The notes under the pieces: model-generated
What the model saw: the letters and a program-made list of their open reading frames with translations, nothing else
Told to the model about the DNA's origin: nothing
Database searches by the model: none
Shown: in pieces, positions 9,040-20,502 of the stretch
Numbering within the stretch: the first letter of the stretch is position 1
How the letters are laid out: each line of letters starts with the position of its first letter
Program-made: the position numbers and the translations under genes
Assembly: GCA_010645155.1 (NCBI GenBank)
Contig: CM021322.1
Coordinates: forward strand, 13,184,360-13,248,359
DNA: 64,000 nucleotides
From: Tigriopus japonicus
Taxonomy: Eukaryota; Arthropoda; Copepoda; Harpacticoida; Harpacticidae
Direction: 5' to 3'

Positions 9040-12000
9040 ACACACTAAATTGTTCATACTATGTTGGAAATAAGTTGCCATTCGAACTAAATGTCCTAAC
9101 TACGCGTAGATCTCGACCAGACATGAATCTGTCTGGATGAAGGAAAGAGAGAGAACGAAAGGGAGCGCTCCATCTGGTGCTGCCCTCTAGGTGGGCGAAA
9201 TTCCCTGACAGATCCTCCAACGGCTAATCGCGAAGCATAGCACGGTTGGATCACTTTGACAGAACTACCGGGGCATCTGACAACAACTGTCAATAATTCC
9301 AATTTGGAATTTTAAAACATCAAACACAAGTGATTTATTGTTGCGATCATGTGAACACAAAAAACCACTTACAGGGATTTGATTTATAAAATGCGCTCTA
9401 GATATTTCAGGTTTTTTTTTCTAGAACAATTGACAGTAGGATTGCTAGTTTTAAAGAGGGTGTCAAAAACACACCTGTGAGGGTTGAAGGGGAATAATAT
9501 CTGGCTTCGGCATCCATCCATTCGATATTATTGAAAAAGGAGGGTTGAAACATTATTTGGAAAACTAGTTGTGACCAAAGCAAATATTGACTTGAGATAA
9601 TGCGTCCCCACTACAAAACGACAAATTTCAGCAGTCGGCCCTTGATGATTTCAGTGCACACACTACACCCACCCCCAAGTACACAAAGGCCACTGTGTGG
9701 CTTCCGAATTCAAATATGAACTCAACGTAACCCCAACAAGCATCGGGCTTGTCGTTCTCGATGCATTTGCAAGACAACGGAGCCGCTAATGATTCCATGA
9801 GCTAAATTTCGTCCATGTTTAAATGGAGCACTGCACACTTATTTAATACTCATGTTCCTTCACCTCACCTCGTTGACGTTTTACAAGGAAAACAGGGCGA
9901 TTTCTCATCGATGAACTTGAGCGTGTGCCCGTTGTAGGTAAGATGAAAATTCCAGGGAACTACCTCGTTTAACGCCAGACCTTGTGGAATGGCTGGATGT
10001 TTTTTTCTGCTCATCCGGATCCGATGCCACCCTCCTGGGTTTTCCTCCCCAACCCCACCTGACATCACATGATATGTCTGTCTAAGTAGCCAGCGACTTT
10101 ATAGCAAAGCACTTACGTATATTGTGGAACTAGTACTCGTGGAGGAGAAGGAAAAATAAAACGTGTGAGTGGAGGAGATTGTAGTCTCCATTGAACCCTC
10201 ATGGTAAAAACATCCCAGATAGCTTTCTTTTTTCCTCCCCTCATTCGTTCGACGTCGGATGAGTTGGCGATCCTCTGCACTCTCCGACTGCTTTACGGTC
10301 ATAAAAGTGGAACGAACACGAAAAATAATAAAAATGACCCTGAATCAATGGGACATACAATTTCACTTCCTTTGAGATTCCATTTTACCAACCCCAGGGT
10401 CACCAGTCCACAGCTACTACCGCTTCCAAATACTCGATCTGTCTCTAAATATGTAGCTAGAGAGAGAGAGAGAGAGAGTAGCAAGCAAGTGAAAGAAAGA
10501 CACAGGGTTTGTTCGTAGGAGAACTTGCTTCTGGTGGAGGAAAGAGCTCTTTTATTGTGCTTTAGATGTTGTTGTACTAGTACCACTTCTACGTATGTAC
10601 ACGATGATCCTTGTAGTAGTAGTCAAAGAAGGAGAAACAACGAGCCATAGAGGAGCGACATCGCCAGAAGCGACGGCAATCCACTCTGCTTTCAGCTTCA
10701 AAGGCGTTTCAACAAATGCCTAAGAGCTCCGAGACCTGGTCATAATTAGATGGCTCTGACCTTCTGAATTCAAGGGTCAAATGCTTTTCCTTCGCCCATC
10801 CTTCCAAGCTCCATGTCCCTTGCTCGTATCTCCAGTCCAGTTGGTGTGTCCATCCATCCGTCCTAACTTAGTGCTCTGGAGTTGTTTGAATGGCATTCTT
10901 GCTGACCAAACACAGTCCAAGAGCCAATGGGACCCGCCAAAATTGCATGCTTGACCATAAAGCATCGCTACTCAATCTGCGAGAGAGTGACAGGGAGAGA
11001 CACACGCACTCACAAGCCCAAGTATATTGGGGAAAGATTCCAATTGTGCGAGATCATTCAAATGCTTGTTGAACTGCTACTTCGTTCGTCAGCTACTATG
11101 TTGTCGGGATGAGCTTCGAATGTGAACAAGAATGAAGAGCAGGACCTCACACTGTGCCAGAGCTATTCAATTGAAAAGCAATAGCGCGTTGAGAGGTACA
11201 ACTAGTCATATCCAAGCTCATGTTCTTGTGGAGTTGTAGTCCACCCAATCCTTGGAACAAGCCGAGACCCAAAGCGTCACCGTTACCTTTTACCTCGTCA
11301 AGCCCCCGTTGTCCGATACTCGGTAACGCCCGCTCGAAATCGGTATGAAAAGTGTAACGAAATCTTTCATTGAAAGCAAAACACACCCAAGCTGTCCTCC
11401 TTTTCCGCGTCGTTTGCGATGCTTTTTTGCACGAGAAACATTCTCTTCGACAGGTTTCGCGATTTTGTTCCCTCTGTTCAGGATCCGGGTGCTCGAACCC
11501 GCTCGAGCGATCTTGCCACTTTTTATTGCCTTGTTCATTTACGCATTTCCGGCGTTTCCGGCGCTTCTTTTTGCCGTTTAGAAGTTAGACCAATGGGTCA
11601 TACTTGGTAAAATACATTTAGACATCATCACTTATCTTTCACGGAACGCAAGGATGCGAAAGCAGGGAACTATCTCAAACGGACCCGATTCGCGGCAACA
11701 GTTCACTTTTTTCGTTTGCCCTTTTTGTCCCTCATTCTTCTTACGCTATCCACGGAAGCTTGTGATTGATGTTTGCCAGTTTGCCAGTGCTCCCCTGTAC
11801 TATGTACCCTATGTATCTATGTACAGTACACTGATGCTCTTGGTCATGTTGACTTGGAAGGACGTGACTGTCTTAGCGGGTGACTCCCGACGAATTTTGC
11901 CGGGATGAGTAAATGTCATTGGAAGAGTGTTATCATTTTCCTTCAGGCTAAAGAATGAGATTCGTTTCATCTCCTTAGGATTGCTTGTACTCTAACACCG

Positions 12001-13122
12001 AAAACTGGGGATGCAGTCTTATCCAGAGCTCACAATTTCCCTCACTCCCGTACTTTGTATAAACTACGTCTAGTTCCTTTTGGCTGGAACCAACTGCAAC
12101 AGCCTAGAGAAAGATCTCCAATATGAGAAGATTGTTTCCAAATCACGCACTGCGACACTGTCGACGACAAATCCTGTATCCTTGTGGCGAATTCATTCCG
12201 TTTCGGACTTACAATAAAAACACGGTGTACCCAACGGTGAGCGACGCGACCAGCAAGCTCTAACTATTCAGAGAGTTCGTCCAATGGTTGGGCCGTTCGT
12301 TCCAGCAGGCTGTTGAATGGAGAATCCGTTTGACCTGTTGATAGACAGTAATGCCACAATAGTTGGTGATGCTTCGGACAACGAACTGAGTCCCGAACAT
12401 TCCTGATCTCCATTCAATGGCAAATCGCTCAGATATTGCAGAAATGTGAACAGATCCATGGGAGACTCGGGGCCGGTCAGCCAACGCCGCAAGTTGACGA
12501 TCCACCATTCGCATCACATGAGAACCAATCGTCCGTACCCCCTCCTCCTGCCCTTCTTTTCATACACGTTCGGAGATCGGTAATTGATTTTGCCTAAGAA
12601 ATATTTCGGGCTCTTTGGCTGAACCTGATGATTCAATGATTCAGTCGGGATGGAATGTGAATTTGCTATGCCATTTTTTGCTCGTATATTATATCTGGCT
12701 ACGTGGCCTCTATACTGGGGTTACATGATAACCTGTGACGAGGTCTGATTCGCAAACTTTTTGTGTGTCCCCTCTATGTATCCATATCAAGACCAGACAT
12801 CTACTTGTTTGCTCAATTGGGCAAAGAGCTACTGTACGTACGTATTACTAGGATCTAGCGATTGGGAAAGCCTATATTTCCCCGACATATTTTGGAAATT
12901 CGAACAAAGCATCCCTGGAGACGCCGATTTGAATGGCGCTATTCACTTCCAATCATTATCGCACTTCGAGCCGATGCCGTTGACAAAGGTAGATCCACAA
13001 GAAACAACAAGCAGCCTTAGCAGCTTTATCTTATTCCCAAGTTGACTTTTTTAAATATGCTTGTCGAGGTTGGGCAGGACATGATTCAAACTTCCATCGC
13101 TTTAGGACAAATTCTAACTTAC
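9040..13122. other. No supported gene; upstream flank of TGIF
   Basis: Only short unrelated frames are seen. Strong isolated minus-strand donors occur near 10115 (TATAC|GTAAGT) and 9876 (ACGAG|GTGAGG), each ending an open frame of about 60 codons, but the frames do not join in phase into a longer chain. A locally CG-richer patch lies at about 11280-11560. Confidence 0.5.
10459..10478 (+). repeat. (AG)n microsatellite
   Basis: A perfect AG run of about ten units. Confidence 0.92.
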
Positions 13123-13306
13123 TCGAGTTTCGCGTCTGTCTTATCTTGCAGAGCTGGATGATGATTAGTGATGAGCTGCGATGTTTCTCTCAGCGCAAAT
13201 AGATCCATTTCGAGTTTCGGATCGGTCTCGTCGGACTGAGGTCCAGTTTTGTCCGTGAACTGACTGTATCGTCTGGTGATTTGCTCCTTATCGTTTCTGA
13301 CTGTCA
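13123..13306 (-). CDS. Candidate internal exon of unknown gene
   Basis: The exon is bounded by the acceptor ttcttcttgccag at 13307 and the donor CTCGA|GTAAGT at 13123/13122. It is open for 60 codons plus split codons and encodes a hydrophilic, acid-rich segment containing RNDKEQITRRYSQF. A downstream acceptor (atttcttag at 12594) would add 10 residues (QNQLPISERV) and a TGA at 12562-12560. Upstream, a TATA-like GTATAAAG at 13617-13610 is followed by an ATG with a phase-compatible GTACGT donor. No family is recognised. Confidence 0.22.
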
Positions 13307-13319
13307 CTGGCAAGAAGAA

Positions 13320-15932
13320 GGTTCAAGACATGCTTGATGGATGGGGTTAAAATCATGTTATAATTGATGTCAGAAACTCTGAATAAGAGCATCCATTTGA
13401 GCGTGGATTCTTCGAGACGAGTTTCTCTCGTCTTTGGGGGGCTATGGATCATCATCGCCGTTCCACCTCATCACCAAATGAAGAAGCAGATGAACGAAGC
13501 TACATATGAAGATCCTCCTTGCCATATTGCACGCTCATGATTTGCCCATGAGAGTGGGTGGCCCAAGTCAATACGTACTCGCTCTCATTGCCTCTATGAA
13601 TGTGTTTGACTTTATACGTGGAACGGAAACGGACAGCTTCACTGACTCTTTAGGAAAACTGTAACTCGGTTATGTCTGTCCATGGAGAGTAGTGCAAACG
13701 ATGACGAAATCATACAAAACCATAAATGCCCCATGAGTCACCTCGAGGTCACGATTTTCGGGCGTTTCCTCCACATTAAGCAATATTCATTTCTAAAAGG
13801 GCCAGGATCAGATTCTAATTTTCTGACCTTTGCATACGATGACAGCAGGTTTGGCTTGAGTTTGGCTTCTATTCTTTTAAAGTACCACATGCTCTAAGCT
13901 AACCTTACGTTAGCTAATGCTTCTGTTCTTCAAAGGGTCAAGTCATTAAAGAATTTTGGAGCACGACACAATTTCGCTCTGAACTCCCGTGCAAAGGCTT
14001 TCTTTCTTTCATTCTCCCTCTCTTATGACAAGCTACGATGAAGTCGACTTATCCTATTAGAATGGCTTGTCAAATTGACGTGAAAGCAGAGTGTTTAGCT
14101 AATTAACTCGGGCACGGTGGAACATTTTTCAGGCAAAAGCATTCGAGGACGAACTTTTGACCATTTGAGGGAAACAAGAATACAACAGTGATGATGCTTT
14201 CGTCTTCTTCTTCTCTTTCTCCTCGTCCTCTTTTCCACGATAGAGCTGAGGCGATCTTTTTACAAGTTCATTTTGCACACTTGAGCGCTGTTGTTGCCAA
14301 GTTGACTTCATTTAGGCACATGATCCACCTTCGAACACACGAGGACGTAGCCTCAAACAAATATGATCCACATAAATTCGCCTCATTCCCGAGAGACCGG
14401 CAATGCATAATCTAGCCCTTGGGGAAATCTCTCGCGAATCGAGAGTTGTTAACCCGCATTAGAAAGGCACCTTCCTAGCCATACCCATGTAAGCATGCAC
14501 GGACGCACGCACACCCCGAATTGATGAGTGTCGGAAAATGTGTTTGTCTGAGTGTAAGGTCAAAGATTAATGGACCTCTTGGAGAAAGCCCTGGTTAATC
14601 TGATTCCGTCTGAGACATTCGCGCAGGACTTGGGAACGCGTTGTTCCAGGTAATACTGATTTGTGATTACTTTTACATGACGGAGGTGACACTTCAAGAG
14701 TCCCGTTATGACGAAGAATTCACCCGTGCTGAAAACAGAACTGACTCACATTTTTTTTGAGTGACGAACCTGTCTCTCTCCCAAGGGCTTCGATTTTTCT
14801 TCCCACCAATATCTCCCTCACACCGAGTCGGTTTTGTCAGAGTGTGTTTTTCTCAGGGTCCCTAGTCTGATATCGAAAGTGGAACCGTCAGTTAAAAGGA
14901 AGGTGATTTGCATTCATGATCCATTTTCTTAACAAGATCCAAAGAGGCAGTGGCAGCAACAGAAGCAGCCACCACGGTCGTCGGCAGAAGCTATGGGGAA
15001 AGAAGCCAGTTTTGAAAGAGAGCCGGGGAAAGAAAAAAAGAGACTGAGAAGGGGGAAAGGCAAATTGATGATAGACAGAGCGACGATTGATTTGAAGGAA
15101 CGCGAAATGTTGTGCTCTCCTCCTTCCTCGCTTTTCGACCCTCGTCGCCTCCTTCGCTTTCGTCTTCTCCAATCTGAGCAAACACTCGCATTCCAAAATC
15201 GGTTCTCTTCAGCAAACTACTTTTCAAAATGGGGAAAGGTCCAGATGTCGCAGGCAAAATTATGATTTGATCCCTGGGATATGAAATCCGGCCTGTCAGA
15301 CGTCATAAAAATGGCGAAATCATCGATGCCTTCCTTGTCGCGCTTGACTAGTCCAAAGGCACTAAATAAGGTGGAAAATAGATTGGCATTCGGAGGAACG
15401 TAAGGTAGATGAGTTGGGATTGTAAGTCAAGGAAGCTCAAAAAAAAGTCTGCAAGAAAGTGATGTAGGACTGACATTGGTGACAACGTGCTCGGATTTGT
15501 GACAAGTTGTCAAATCCTTAGCAAAAGATGAAGTACCTTGACCACACTGTTCCTCGTTCAAGGAGCTCAAAAACGGCCAACTTGAACACAAGTGCATAAG
15601 GGTCAAGTTGCCAAAATAACTGCGTGTCCATAGTTCTCCACAGGGAACTGTCAATCTCTCTCGCTCTCTCTCTCTCGTTTGCTTTTGCTCTCCTCTTTGG
15701 GTTCGTTCCTCTCTCTACTTGAGTTTGCTCGCTCTCTCTCGCTCTCACTTTCTCTCTTTCGCGTTTCAAGTGCGATCCTCTCGGCTAATTTGGATCCAAT
15801 TTCTGGATCACTAATAGGAATCAGACGTACCCTCCTCCAATTCACTCGACCAACCTCGGTTCAACAACCATGGAATGACTAGAACTGACCCGACTTGTGC
15901 ATGCAGCTCTTAGATATTCAATTTCCCTGTAG
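13320..15932. other. Gene-poor, purine/pyrimidine-skewed stretch
   Basis: CT- and GA-rich tracts near 14980-15060 and 15650-15780 leave several frames open on both strands, which is expected of such composition. An upstream exon of the 15933-16998 candidate could lie here but was not established. Confidence 0.5.
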
Positions 15933-16998
15933 GAAACAGAACAAAAAGTTGGACGAACGAGGTTCGTGCAAGGTACAACAGAGATTCTACGACCGAAGGA
16001 GACCGAGACCGGAACAGCATCAAGCATAAGTGATGTTCCAGACGGTCTAAGTTCATCGTTTGATGTAGACAATACATGTTGTACATTGCAGTTCTACATC
16101 CTGGATCTCTCTTGTCTCAATCCCTCATCGATAGACTCATTGAGAGTCGTTGCTCGGAGGCATAATCCATTGGCCTTTGCCGATTTCCAACGACTTTGGC
16201 AGTATGTTCCAAGCTCAAAACTGTGGAGACTGAGGCCCCAACCAGAATGTAATAACCCAGACTGTCTCTTATGTCCAAAAGTCAAGACCCTAGAGACGCG
16301 AAAGAAAGAGAACTGGCCTCGACATCTTCTGCGGAGCAAATGTCCAAAAGGAAAGGGTTTTTGTGCCATTATTCTGCATGTCTCTAAGCTGAGTGAGATA
16401 GCGAAATTGTTCCCTCCGATTGAGCGAACGCGAGGAACAAGGAGGCACGAGGTCAGAAACCCCTTTAAAATGGAGGAAAACTCGTCATGGTGCAGTTACC
16501 AAGAGGGTTTTTTTGCTCTTCTTCGCCTTCTTCTTCCTCTCAGACGGGTTTGCATCACAAACGATTCGGTATGTAGCCTTCGCAAAGGCAATGTCCGTAC
16601 AAAAGTGCTGCTGCTTTGCCTATGAAAGTGAGTGTGTGAGTGTACGTATGTATACAGTTCCAGAAATGTGTACATGTTCAAGTTTGGTGCACACGCCGTG
16701 ACAACTTAATAAGCTGGGCAATTTCTCACCAAGGCACACTCGTTTTGGATCATTAGCAATCCCTGCCCTCAATGGGGAACGAGCCGGAATTATCACCGTG
16801 GGACAACTCCACACAGGAGTACAAACCTCCAATGGACAGATACAACGACGTCAACGACAAACGTTGGCGAAAACAACGACTCCGATGGGAGCAGAGGCGC
16901 GGAGACCCCCATCAGTGTCTGATTTTGCGATCATTTCATTGAACAATCGGGTCAATGCCATTGATTTGCGCTTCGTAATAGGCCCCCTTCGAGCTTGA
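15933..16998 (+). CDS. Candidate three-exon gene of unknown function, 3' part (join 15933-16392, 16544-16627, 16757-16998)
   Basis: I do not recognise this protein. Exon 1 starts right after the acceptor ttccctgtag at 15932 and is open for 153 codons to the donor CTGA|GTGAGA. Exon 2 (84 bp) has an excellent acceptor (ttcttcctctcag at 16543) and the donor GAAA|GTGAGT. Exon 3 follows gatcattag and is open for 79 codons to a TGA at 16996-16998. Every junction is phase-consistent, giving about 261 residues without a start codon. Features seen are an acidic Ser-rich start (ETEQKVG), a Cys motif CNNPDCLLC followed by a basic Cys-containing stretch, a triple Cys in exon 2 and a basic Gln-rich stretch in exon 3. 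The underlying frame (15933-16625) is the second-longest in the window. The N-terminal exon was not found; an ATG frame at 14993-15265 is possible but its donor (AAG|GTCCAG) is weak. A strong minus-strand acceptor abuts the same spot, so strand is uncertain. Confidence 0.35.
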
Positions 16999-19900
16999 TC
17001 TGATTCATATTTGAGACGTTACTCATCGCAACCATGTCAAGTGCTAAGCTTGTCTGGGCACTGTGAAAATGTGTCGATTCATCCTGGCAAACCATGCAAT
17101 GTTGCTTCGTGGAATGGTTCACGACCATTATTTCTTTTTCTTTTTTATATTGCCTGATGGTAAAACTGGTTTTGACAATATGGCAAAGGTTTGTCATAAT
17201 TTTGGATAACGCTAGTTATTGATGTAAGACGAGTCCACGCTCAATGGTCAGTCGTCTCGGGAATTCTAGTGGGGCTCACAAAATACTCACAGGTTCTGTT
17301 GTTTCGTGAGTAGCACGTAGCTTCTGGCAGGCATTTAGGAGTTTTATGACAAGTTCTTGTTCGATTGGAATTTGCCAAAGTTGTTTTCATTGCCTTGACT
17401 TTGTCCATGCCTCGATCAGCAATTAGAGCCGATTAAAAATCAATCGATTCCCTTCCCCCAAACTCACTTCAAGTAACACGATCAAACGCAAAAGATCCTT
17501 TCATTGGCATTGGTGTGAATAACTATAGTAAAACTTCTCTCAACGAGCGTTATTCACAACCACTGTTTGATGACAGGTTCCAAATGGGAAAGTCACCCTA
17601 GTGTTTGATAGATGGGAAAGTACGACTGTGGTTGTGGGTTGGAGTTGGTTCGTGAATCCTTGGCATGTTCGGCAAATAAGATCAGTGGGCGCCAGTGATT
17701 GCCATTCGCAAAGGGCTCCCCATTTGGAACATGATCCTTTTCAGGATTCTGTTGGAGAGGTTCCCTCGAGGATTGGTTTGGTCAGAGTGGAGAAGCGTCC
17801 ATGTCATTTTAGGAAACCCCTAAAGTGACTTTAACTTGGAATTGCTGATATGACTGGGCCGTAGCCGGGCTTGGGATCTTCTGGGGTAGAAGTAATCAGA
17901 TTGGAGGCCAGAATTACAAAATAAAAGCTACCATATGTTTTATCTATTCCTTGGGTGGTCTGTGCGGAATACGTAAGGATGGTGTGGGTTGAAGCTACTT
18001 GTGGAAAGGGTTCCCCACTGCATATTCCACCACGGTTGAGAGAGAATGGAAAGGAAAAGCCCAAGACCAAAATGGCAGAGACAGCATGATAAAGTTGACA
18101 ATTTATCATAATTTTGCCTTCCTTCTCCCCTCGATGAAAATTTGCTAAAATGTGTCTAGAGAGCCGTTAGGTATCGTGTTAGCAGTGGTGGGAGTTCGTT
18201 CAGTAGTGGTGGTAGTAGAACTAGAAGTCTTGGTTGGCGGGAAGAAGACTCTTTCTTTATCTTGAATGTTCATCACAATATTCTGTCGGGATAAAATGGG
18301 GATTCTTTGGGACGACAAAGATGCTGGCCAAGAGAGAGAAAGGAGGAGATGAGGAGGAGGGAACCGACAGCGAGTGGTTAAGTTGCGTGGAACCATGCTG
18401 AACCACTGAACGCATTGAGGTTTTCCCACCTTCACCAACTACGTACACCCGAGACTAGAAGAAGTGTATTTAGACTGTGAAAGAACACAACTCTTCATCC
18501 GTTTGACTGATGATTCTCTGTCTCACTGAATTAGTCTGGCTGCATACTTGAACGGCGGACAATTTTCACCTACAGGACCTTTTATGGAACGATAATGATG
18601 ATCATGATGATATTTGCTGAAGTACATTTACCATGTCTACTACGACGAAATTGAACGTATTCATTGAATCCAACCAGAGACTCGAATGGAAAAGTCAAAA
18701 GTCTTGAAGTCAAAAAAAGCGTCGACAGTTGTGAGCCACGCAAATTTGCCAAATGAGATTTTGTTTGCTGTTGTACAATTCTGCTCAAACATGCAATTAT
18801 TTGCATTTTGAATGTGGTCACGCTTTAATGAGCCAGTTCGAGTCGACACATTCCCTCCCCCAATGAAACCTTGCATTTTCAGCACTTCCCCCGACACACA
18901 CTGGATACAATGATCCAAGTTGAAGAGGTTTTTGTGGGTCCTCAATTCATCCACTTCATTCATCCTACCATAGCATAGTGAGAATCCGACGAGGAAAAGA
19001 GCTACATGAACGTACGTAAGTTTTCAGAAGGTAGCAATGACCGACTGTACTGCACATGAACAATCCCTTCCTCAAGTGGTGAGTGCGACAAAGAATGCGC
19101 AAAGTCTTGCTTGCTCCCTCCTCCCTCTGTCTCTCTCTCTCTCTTGTGTTGTGTCGTTTTTCAAGACTGAGAGGGCCTTCTCTGGAGCTTCAGCTGCCGG
19201 CCAAAACGCACCTTGACAATATCCCCAGACTTTGCGAGGTGATTGTGCAATTGAAGTCATTTCCCATCGACTGACGGGCTTGAATTCGACTAGCAAATAC
19301 TCCCTGTTCCTCTTGAAGGTACATACATCGTGCCAATTCCGAAGAACCGCCCACCCACTAACTCAATGTCTCTACCATAATGGCACTATCTGAAAATAGA
19401 CGTGTTCACATGGCTGATGTGGATCCCGAGCCAATTCAGCCAGAATCGCAAAGCTGGCTAGACCGGGCTTGAACGTATGTTTTCATCGCGAATTAGCGTT
19501 CCTCGGGCAACCCATGCACAGCTCGCTAGCCCTGAAATGACTTGTGATAAATTGAAAGGCGTCGAAGAATTTTGCAAACTGGCGACTGCCCTGGACTTCG
19601 ACGGGCTAAGTGGAAATGTTGCGCACAATTTGGGCCGTTGGGGCAGTGGGGGACAAGTTCGGCTTGTTCGGTTCTGCAGAGTCACATTCGCAAGCTGTTT
19701 CTAAATGGAACCAGGGGAGACGGAACAAATAAAACCCGAGACACACTACGTAGTGATGAACGTCTCGATTGTAGTGGTAGTCTCGCCACAACCAAAGAGT
19801 ACAAAGATCATCACTTAGCCACTGCTCAAGCTGTTGCGTTAGTCGTTGCTTGCTTGCTTCCTTTGCTTTGCTTTTTCGTTCTTCTTTCCTTTACCCGATG

Positions 19901-20465
19901 GTTTTGTTATGGTGGGCCTGGTGGTTGGTCTAAATGATTGCCAGAATTACCTCCCGCCAAGAAGTTGCACATTCGTTAGCTTTTGCCATTGTGACTTTGG
20001 AAAGAGATAAATCGGTCTCACCCCCGCCCGAAAATACGTAAACCAAACTCGAAGCTCCCAGTTCGACTCACCGAGGGCCGGAACAAATAGAAACTCACAA
20101 GTGCATTTCAATTGCTGACTTTTCCCGAAGAGGACCGAAGACAATTGGACCCGACAAGCTGTGGCTAATAGAGGGTAAGTGGTCCATGTCTCTGCTTAAT
20201 TGGTAGCAGGTGTCCCGAGGACCCACTTCCCACTTCCCACTTCCTATTTGATGCCCCTTTGGGACCCTTCAAATAGAATATGACTGACGTCTTGGATGTC
20301 CGTCGTAATATCCATGATTTGACGACCCCTTAGAAACTGCGCCGCAACCTACCCGACATTCAACAAGTTATGATTGGATGCATGGTGACTGGTCAATTTT
20401 TTCTGCCGGACTAATACTCCTGCCTATTTGTGGAAACAATAGGGACGTCCAAGAAGTGCTGGGGA

Positions 20466-20502
20466 GTTGTTGTAGTGGTGGTGGTGGTGGTGCAGCAGCA
20501 GG
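20466..20502 (+). repeat. Mixed GTT/GTG/CAG trinucleotide repeat
   Basis: GTT and GTG units followed by CAG units. Frames through it give homopolymers and are not taken as coding. Confidence 0.85.

Noticed and set aside
9865..10302. Two adjacent minus-strand frames each ending at a strong GT donor
   Set aside because: The phases do not match across the 58-bp interval and no downstream exon continues either frame.
11480..11510. tRNA-like GGGTTCGAGC on the minus strand
   Set aside because: The T-arm pairing leaves a wrong loop length and no acceptor stem or A box fits.
14888..15265. Three overlapping long frames on both strands
   Set aside because: The purine-rich tract has few stop trinucleotides, so open frames are expected. 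The plus frame at 14993 remains only a possible upstream exon.
18661..19263. Minus-strand frame of 100 codons with a signal-peptide-like lead-in, phase-joinable to a small upstream exon
   Set aside because: The donor (CAAG|GTGCGT) and acceptor are weak, no domain is seen, and the codon use is unremarkable.
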